This document shows, piece after piece, positions 53,696 to 62,600 of a stretch of DNA of 64,000 bases. The stretch is from Nocardia jinanensis (GTDB lineage: Bacteria > Actinomycetota > Actinomycetes > Mycobacteriales > Mycobacteriaceae), in contig NZ_BMMH01000023.1 in NCBI RefSeq assembly GCF_014645735.1, positions 1 to 64,000 of the forward strand, read 5' to 3'. Under the pieces are notes generated by a model. That model saw only the letters and a program-made list of their open reading frames with translations. It ran no database searches and was not told the origin of the DNA. The first letter of the stretch is position 1. Every line of letters begins with the position of its first letter. A program made the position numbers and the translations under genes.

Positions 53696-56600
53696 TCACG
53701 GAGTGGCGCGGCCCTCCCAGTGGAAACCTTCGAAGAAGTCGGCCGGGCTCACGCCTTCCGGCAGATGGCGAGCGATTTCGGCGGGAGTCGGATAGCGGTC
53801 GGTCAGTTCGTGGTCGAGCTCGTCGAGAATCCGCACCAGGGCCGGGGACATCGGCGCCGAACCCTGGGTCAGCGCGAGGCGAGAACGGATGTGGGCGCTC
53901 AACGCACGCATGCTCCGGCCGAGAACGCGCCGATCGGAGTAGTCCCAGTCGATGTCGTGCTCGATAGCGGCCGCGGCCCCGCGACGGCCGCGGACTGTGA
54001 CGGTGAAATTCTCCACGTCCGAACTTCGGAGGTAGGCCCGCAGCGGCGGAAGGAAATCGCGGGCGCATCCGGTGGAGCCGTACCAGGGCTCGGTCCACAG
54101 CTCGGCGAAGCGGGCGGTGAGATCGCCGTTCTCGTCGAATTCGATACGCAGATCCAGATCACCCGCTTCGACCGGCTCCTGGCGCCGCAGAATGAAGACA
54201 CCCCGGATCCGGATCCCGGACACAGGCGACGCGGGGTTGTCGCGCAGGTATTCGACGCGGGTCAGCTTCAGGTCGAGGTCGAGCCCGTACTGCTGTTGCA
54301 GCCCCGACAGTTCGGACAGTAGTTCGTGCTCGGCGGGGAGCCGACTGAGAATATCCGGAATCTTGGGCACCCCGGACAGATCCGGCCGTGGAGCCGTGCG
54401 CGCCCGCGGAGCCACATCGGGACCGGCGGCGAGCAGATCGGGCCGGGGCACGCTCGGGTCGACGGCGTACATCATGAGCTCGTGCACCTGCTCGTAGCTC
54501 AGAGGCTGCGCACCGCGCGAGGCCCACAGACCCCTGGCGTGGGCATAGTCCCACAGCCAGCGGTAGTCGGAGTAGAAACGGCGGACGAGGGTTTCGGCCG
54601 TGCGTCGATCGCGGCGGATCTTCTCCACGAAGTGGTTGGAGTCGCCATAGAGCGAGTCGAGCACCGCCATCGCACGCAGCCGGAGGAAATCCTCGACTCC
54701 GGATTCACCGTACTGTTCCCGAATTTCGTTCACGACAAGCACTTCGACACGACCCAGCACTTCCGGCGGCCACGGATTCCAGAATATCTGTACGTAATCC
54801 CAGCGCTTGTGGCGGACGCCGGCGAGGTTCCAGTTGTCCAGCAGCACCTCGCCGCCCGGCCGGACCCACAGGTTGCGGAAGGTCGCGTTGCCGTGGCTCA
54901 GGCCCGCCTCCAAGGAGCCTTCGCCCGGCACCCAGATCTCGTGCGGCTTCGGCAACAGTCGATCCAGGACGGACTCCCGTTCGTCGTACTTGGTCCGCTG
55001 CTTGCTCAGGTACAGCCCCTCCTGTTCGGGCACGGACCGGACGACCAGGTCGGCGGGCAACACAACGGCCTGTAGGCGCCGCAGCTGCTCGAACAGGCCG
55101 CGCAACGTCTGCTCCCAGTCCGGATCGTCGGTGGTGGGGACGCGGCCGGCACCCATGCTGCGGAACGAGCGTTCCCCCGCGCGGGCCAGCGTCGTCGGCA
55201 CCAGGACGCCCGCCTCCCGGGCCAGTTGCTCCGCACGTTCCTCGCCCAGCTCGATGCGGTGGAAACGCCGGTCGTCGCTGAGCAGTTTCGAATGAGTCGG
55301 GTTGGCCGCGAGATCCTTGCCGCCGGGCTCGGCCACTGCGCGGCGCACCTTGACCGCGTTTCCGCTGTCGTCGACCTCACACCAGACCAGCACGTGGTAG
55401 CCGGATACGTCGGGGGAACGCAGCTCGGCGGAGATCAGGATCCGGGTGGCCTCGCTGAGTTGCAGGCGGCGGCCGTCCAGCGGCGTGGTGAGGTCCCGGA
55501 GCAGATCCCGGAGCAGGTCACTGCCCTGCGCGCGGCGCGCCGGCTTGCGATGCTCGATCGGCGTCGGTGATATCGAGGGGTCGGCCAGGTCCTTGGCCAC
55601 CCAGCGCCGGCTGAACATAGCGACCGCCCCGCCACCGCTGACCGTCGCCGCGGATGTACCGGGGACACCCGGCTCTCCCGGCACGGCTCCGCCGAAACCG
55701 TGCCGCGCCGCCCGGACCGCTGCCGCACCCGAGACCTCGGTCTCGAACACGTCGGCACCCATCCGGCGGGCCAGGTCCTCGGCCGGGCCGAGCAAGCGCG
55801 GACCGCCGTAGTCGTCGGCCAGACGATCGAGTTCAGAGGTGGCGGGGTCGAGCCTCGCGGTGATCCGGCCCGCCCCGTCCAGTTCGAAACGAACCGTCGT
55901 CTCGCCGTATTCGCGGAGGCCGTCCATCAGCACGGCGCGGATCCGGATGCGACCGCGGACGTCCCCGTCCATGTCGCCGAGTGGTTCGTACTCGGCCGTC
56001 ACCGGTTCGAGGCGAGCGGGACCGTCGGCACATCTCAGCGCCGCGACGGCGGCCTGCAGGGCCTGTTCGGCGTCCGTACCGGGTTGCCCGATACCTGCCC
56101 GCAACTGCTCTCGTATCGCCAGGCGCGGCAACTCGGCCGACGCGCCCGGTTCCGATCCCGCCCGGGCCGGTGCCGGTTCACTCCCGTCCGGCACCGGCTG
56201 GCGCGACCATCGCAAAAGCAGGTCCCGCACCTGGGACAACGACGGCCCCTGCCGGTGTGCCGCCGCGAACACGATGCCGAGGTTGCGGTGCAAGGCCTGT
56301 GCCGCCTCGTCGAGGAAATTCGGGTCACGAGCCACCAGCAGCGGCAAGCGGAAACTATCTCCTGCGACAGACTTCCACGCCTCGAGCACGATATAGCGGT
56401 CGAAATCGGCGGCCGCGGCTTCGCCGTAGAAGCGCCGCAGCCGCTCTCGGCACCAATCCATGACGGCGCTCCGGTCGTCATCCGAGGCCCATCCGTTGCG
56501 CATTACGTAAGCCACGTAATCCCACACCGCCGGACCCGCCTGGGCCAGTTCCAGATCGAGCAGTGCCAGTTGTTCCGCTCCCTCGGCCCCCAGGAAAATG

Positions 56601-59600
56601 AGATTTCCGAAGGTCGGATCGCCGTGCAGCGCCCCGAGTGGTGCGTCGCCGGCATCGGCGGACCGGACCTCGAATACCTCGTAGAGGCCCGGCAATCCGA
56701 GTTCACCGCCCAGCCGATCGTGTTCGTCGAACTCCAGCCGGATCCGCGCCACCTCCCGCGCCATCCGCTGCTCCCATTCGACGCGGGTCGTGGGTGGTGA
56801 CTGCTCGAGTTCGAGATCACGCCAATCGGTTTCGTGCAAGGAGTGCAGCCGATCGAGCGCGCCGAACACGGCCTCGGCCGTCTGCAGGAGCGGGTCCTGC
56901 GGCGTCGGGGAGCGGCCGTCGAGGTACTCGTGGATCATGTAACGCTCCGGGTAGGCATCCTGCGCACCGCTGTGCAGCAGGTGCGGTACCCGGACACCCG
57001 CCCTGTGGCACAGCGATACCGCGGCCTCCTCCCCGAAGACCAGGCCGATACGCGGGTCGAAGTTGGGATTCGGCGTATCGATCTGCACTCGGACGACGAC
57101 CGTGCGGCCGTCCGGCAGCGGGACCACCCAGACCCCGTGGTGGTTTCCGGCGAAATCGGCTCGGTCACGGACCAGCGTGGTCAGCAGGTCGATCTCCTGC
57201 TCGGTCAATGTGGAATCCTCGACGGCGAAAGGCCGGCCCGCCAGCCGGGTCATCGGCCTGGGATCGGTACCTGCAGCGGCTGGGCCACCGGCAGCCGGCG
57301 CACCGTCCAGCACGCCCCACCACCGGCGGTTCTCCGGCCAGTCGTGCGGCAACCGATCGAAATATCGCGCCAGTTCGGCGAAGGTGGGTCGCGCCTCGAC
57401 GGGGCGGTCGAACCTGTCGAGCATCGGGTCGGCGACCGTCCCGCGCGGATCGGCGTTCAACAGCTGTGTCGTGCTCTCCCGGGTCTCGGCCAGATGTTCC
57501 GGATCCGCATCCACCCGCATACCGTGCCGCGCGGCCATCCGGAAACCCGCTGGGCCGTGGACGGGTAGGACGACCCGGCCGTCCACACCGACGCATTCGC
57601 GCAACCGTGGGACGAAATGCTGTACGAAACGAGCACCGGCGAATGTGGTGGCGATCTCGAGATGGTCGAACACCATCACGACCTTGCCGTTCTCGTCGTA
57701 TCGAACGCGGAATCGCATATCGCCCTGTTCATCCGGGCCCCGCGAACCCTCGACGACCACGGTGGCCGAGACGGTCAAGCAGCGGCCACCCGGCTCGTCG
57801 GTCAACCGGACAGCGGTCGGGGCCACGACGTAACCGTGCGGGCCGTACTCCTGATCGAGCAGACCGTTCGCGACGGCGAGCAGTGGATCGCCGGGATATT
57901 CGGCCATCGGCAGCGTAACTCGCGGGCCGGTCGCGGCGGCGGCCGGCCGGCTCGGCTGCACCACGGGCGATTCGGGCAGCGGCGGCGCGTCCCGGTCGGC
58001 ATCGAGCTCGTTCACTGCCGCGAGCATCAGGGTGCGCACCACCTCCAGCGCCTCCGGCTCCCAGCCGCGCAGCCGGCACAACCGCCGATAGTCGGAGTGG
58101 AACCGTGCGATCAGGGTATCGGCCCTGCCGGGATCATCCGCGATCTGCTCCACGAAGGTCACCGAATCGGCGTAGAGCGAGTCCAGGCACCCCATCGTCA
58201 GCAGCCGCTCCAGCTCCGCCTCGCCGCGCGCCCCGAACAGGTCCCGGACCTCGCCCCGGATCCTGGCTTCGACGGCCTCGACCATCTCGGGCGGCCAGTT
58301 GGACCACAGCATCGTCACGTAATCCCACAGCGGATGTGTGATGGCGGCGTTGTCCCAGTCGATCAGCGTGATCGTGCCGTCGGCGGCGACCCGGACATTG
58401 TCGAGGGTCATATCGTTGTGGTTGAGGCTCGGCGGCCAGGCCACGTCATCGGTCTCCGGTGACCACGCCTGATGCGGCGCGAGCCGGAACAGGCGGTCGA
58501 GCCAGGGCGCACGGCCGCGGTAGTTGCGGCGCTGGTGATCCAGATAGAGATGCAGATGTTCGGTCACCGGCCGGACCTGCAGATGGGCGTCCAGCGATAC
58601 ATTCAGCAGCCGCCGCTTCACCTGGAACAATTTGTCCAGGGTCTCGTTCCAGTCGCCGTCGGCGGGCGCCGGAGTTTTTCCTTCGGCGAATTCCTCCACG
58701 TAGAAATCCCGCCATCGATACACCCGCGCCGGAACAGGGGTCACCGAGCCGGCGAGCCGGACAGCATCGGGTACATCGAAGGCCAGCGGGTGGTACCAGC
58801 GGATATCTTGTTGCGACGAGATGGGATTGCGCGTCAGATCCTTGCCGTCCGCAGCCGCCCGCACCACCTGGTGCACGACGATCCGATTCCCGTTGTCGTC
58901 GCGAAAGAACCACGCATGTTTGTTGTTGCCCTGCCGGCTGGGTGCGAGGAGCCGGGCTCGCAGGAATTGCCTGGCGGCAACTTCCCAATCCATAGTGCCG
59001 GCGCCCTCGCGTGCGATGTTGGCGAACAGCGTTTCCGGTGCGGGCGCCGGGTCCAGCGGTGCGACTCCGACCGGCGGGGCGTCGGGCTCGCTCCACACGG
59101 TGTCCCCGGCAGCAGCCACATCGATCCATCCGAGCCATGGTGCGGCGACCCGTTCGAGGTCGAAGCCGAGGTCGGTCAGGCCGGCGTCGAACAGCGCCCG
59201 CGCTGCCGGCACGACACCCGACTGCAGCTGACGTCGTAACTCCGCGATGGCTGGGGGAAGCGACGGCTCGCGTCGCTCGAATTCGTCCAGTTCGTCGCTG
59301 AGGGCCTCGTGAACAGCGCCCATCTCCCCGAGATGTTCTCTGTTCCAGTCGAATCCGGCGTTGGCGGCCGCGGGTAAATCGGTGATCAGCGTGTGGAGAC
59401 GGTCCGCGCCCGCATCCCGGGCGAAGTCGAGCACGAGGCGATCGGCTTTGGCGGCCGGGTGCGTACCAGAGCAATTGGCGAACAATCGGCCGGAATCGTC
59501 CAGCACGAACATGAAATACACTTCATCCGACATACGCGTTCCCTGCATGAGCGCGGCAGTCACGAAGATCGTATCGCCCTTGAATCGCACCCTGATCGGT

Positions 59601-62600
59601 TCCAGTCGCCGTGGCCCGTCGAAGCGCTGCACGAACCGCAGTGCCGCCGCGTCCAAGTCTGTGAACTGATCGTCGGTCGGTCTACGGGCGATGGCGAAGA
59701 ATTGCCGAATCCACCGGCGCGGTTCGACCGCCGGTGCCGGTGGCAGCTCGGTGCGTGCCGAGATGGATTGATCCGGCATCGGCTCACGCAGCGACCATTC
59801 CAGCAGGAGGTCACGAATATCACTCTCGGACAGAGATTCTCGGCCGGAAGCACTGCGAACAAGGTTGATATTGTGGCGGAAGGCCGGCAACGCCTGCTCG
59901 ACGGTCAGAAACCCCGTGGCGATCTTGCGCGGTAGCCGATAGGAATCGCCGATGATCGACTTGCGGGCCTCCAACAGCACATACCGGTCGAAATCCGCCA
60001 CCAGGTCGGCTTCGAACTCGGCACCGTACCGGTGCAGGATGGTGCGGATCTCGGTGGCGACGGCATCTCGTTCGGCGTCGTCGGCCCATTCGTTCACGAG
60101 GTAGTACCTGGCCCAATCCCAGGCGATCGGTGCATATTGGGCAAGTTTCGCATCGGTGAAACCGATCCGGCCGTCCGCGCCGCGCCGCATTTTGCGGCGG
60201 ATCGGGTTGCCGTGGGTGTATCCCATCGGCCCTAGGTCCTCGGGTTGCAGGGTACGGTTCCACATGACGAACAGGGGCGCACCGCCGGTCAGCCTGTCCA
60301 GCCGGTAGTCGACATCGGAACGCTCCAGCTCGAGCATCCTGTTGTGCTGCTTATGATCCCACGTGTATTGCGATATCGGGCTCGGCATACCGTGTAGCCG
60401 GTAGAGCTCGCTGAAGGTGTCCTCGAAGGTGCGCTCCCAGCCCTCGTGCGACTCGACCTCGGCACCCGGGACGTACTCGTGAATCGTCACCCGCGTCCGA
60501 AAATCTGGTGCGGTCGGCGAGGATTCGGAGTCGTAGAGCAGGCGCGGGCCGCGCACTCCGGCCTGGTGGAACAGGTCGGACGCTTCCGCCGCCGACTGTG
60601 CGAACGAATCCAGGTCGAAGCCCAGCCACTGCGCCTCGTCGAGATACAGCCGGACCGTCACCATCGTTTCGGAATCAGTGCCCGGCGCGGCGGGTAGCGG
60701 CAGATGCCAGACACCGCACTGATTTTCGGACTCGTGCGGTGAGGTGACCCGCACCTGTTCCATCACCTGTTGCACCTGGTTCCGGGTGAGCCGTCGATCC
60801 AGCCGCGGGGCTACCGGTTCGACCGCGGCCGGGGCCCACCCACAGCGTTCGCTCAGCCACCCCGAAACGTTACCGGCCGGTTCGAGACCCGCCTCCCGCA
60901 GCAGGTCCCGACCGTGCAGGACATCGCTCGCCGCGTCGTCGGCGACCCTGATCCGCAGCACATCCGCGCCCGCCCCGCGCACGAAATGCCGGACCAGGTC
61001 GAGGAACGAGCCGCGGCCCGTACCGCCGCGGAGGGACAGATACTCCGGAAGGAATTCGGCGGCCGGGCCGGGTTCGACGGAGGCGACAACGGTGCCGTCG
61101 CCGGCGAACTCGAAAGAAAACTCCACATCACCGAATTCGGCCTGTCCTATCATCACCACGGTCTGCATGCGTATGCGTGTCACCGGGCCGGCGTGAGACT
61201 CGCGATCGATTCGTGTCACTTCCAGCCTGTGTGCTCCGTTCTGTTGCTGGAGCGCGCGAGCCGCTCGGCCACTCACGTCGGAGAGTTCGGCCAGCCGGCG
61301 AACCGATGCTCCGAGCCGCGGGGGCAGCGGCTCATCCAGTTCGGGTGTGATGTAACGCCCCCGGGTGGACGGCCAGCCTCGCGCGATTCGGTCCGCGAGC
61401 GTGTCGAGGATGGCCTGGCATTCGGATTCGGTCGCGGCTTCCAGGGCCGCTCTCCGCTGTACCAGGGTCACGTCCTTGGTGAACGCCGACAGGAGATCGG
61501 TGTGCCGCGCGGTGCGCGCAGCGAGATTCCGTGGTGCCTGCAGCGCCCTGCCGATCGCCGCGATACGCGCCTCGACCGCGAGATAGCGATCGAAGTCGGC
61601 CATCGCGGCCATGGTATACCGTCGCAGGACCTGCTGCTCGGCCCAGTCGTGCACCTGCGGCCGTACCTCGGGCGGCCACGGGTTGCGGATGACGAAGGCG
61701 GCGTATGCCCAGGCGGGCGGTCCGAGATCGGCGCGCGCCGGACTCGACCGCGCGAGTGTGCCGTCGGGCGCCCGCACCAGATCGGCGAGAGTTACGGTGC
61801 CGCGCAGGTGAACCGGTGAATCTCCAGCGCCGGCGTCCGGTTTCGATCCGAACATAGAGGACAGCGGGGGCAGGCCGAGCAATCCGGTTCCCGCGCCCGG
61901 CATCGATTCGGGGTGCAGACCGGCGATCTTCGCCTCCGCGCTGCGCAGGGCGCGCCGCAAATCACCTTCCCACTCCGCCCGTGTCGGTGTCGCAGGTCGT
62001 TCCCCGGCCGGTGTGTCCTGCGCGAAGAACTGCTCGGCGACATCGCCACGGAACGACATATCGTTGTTCACGAGGTCGGCGACCGTCAGCGGGGTGCCGG
62101 CGATCTGCTCGTGGACGACGAAATCTCCGCCCTCGTAGAGGCTGCGTGGGCCGTGCACACCGACGCCGTCACCTGTGCTCGGAACGACATGCAGCAGATC
62201 CTCGACACTCGCGAGCGGGTCGGCGTCGTCGGTGACCACCACCCTCCGAACGGCTACCTGCGCACCGGCGTGCTCCGGCCGCGGATCCGGCAGCAGCCAC
62301 AGCCGGTGTTCGCGGTCGGCGCCGTGGGGATCCATGGTGTCGGTCAGCGCCCGCAGCGCATCGGCCTGCGCAGCGGTCAGCGCGGGTTCGCCGGCGCCGG
62401 GCCGCCGCTCCGCTGTCGGTGAGCCGGTGATCTCGCCGTCGCGCGGAGTCGGCGCGTCGGGATCTTCGGGTTCGTCCTTGTGGAGGTCTTCGAGTGTTCC
62501 GGTCGCGGGGTCCTCGGCGAGTTCGGCTTTGAAGATGCCCGTGAACTCGGCGAATCGGTTCCGGAATTCGCGTTCGGTCTGGACCCGGGGGATGCGCGCG

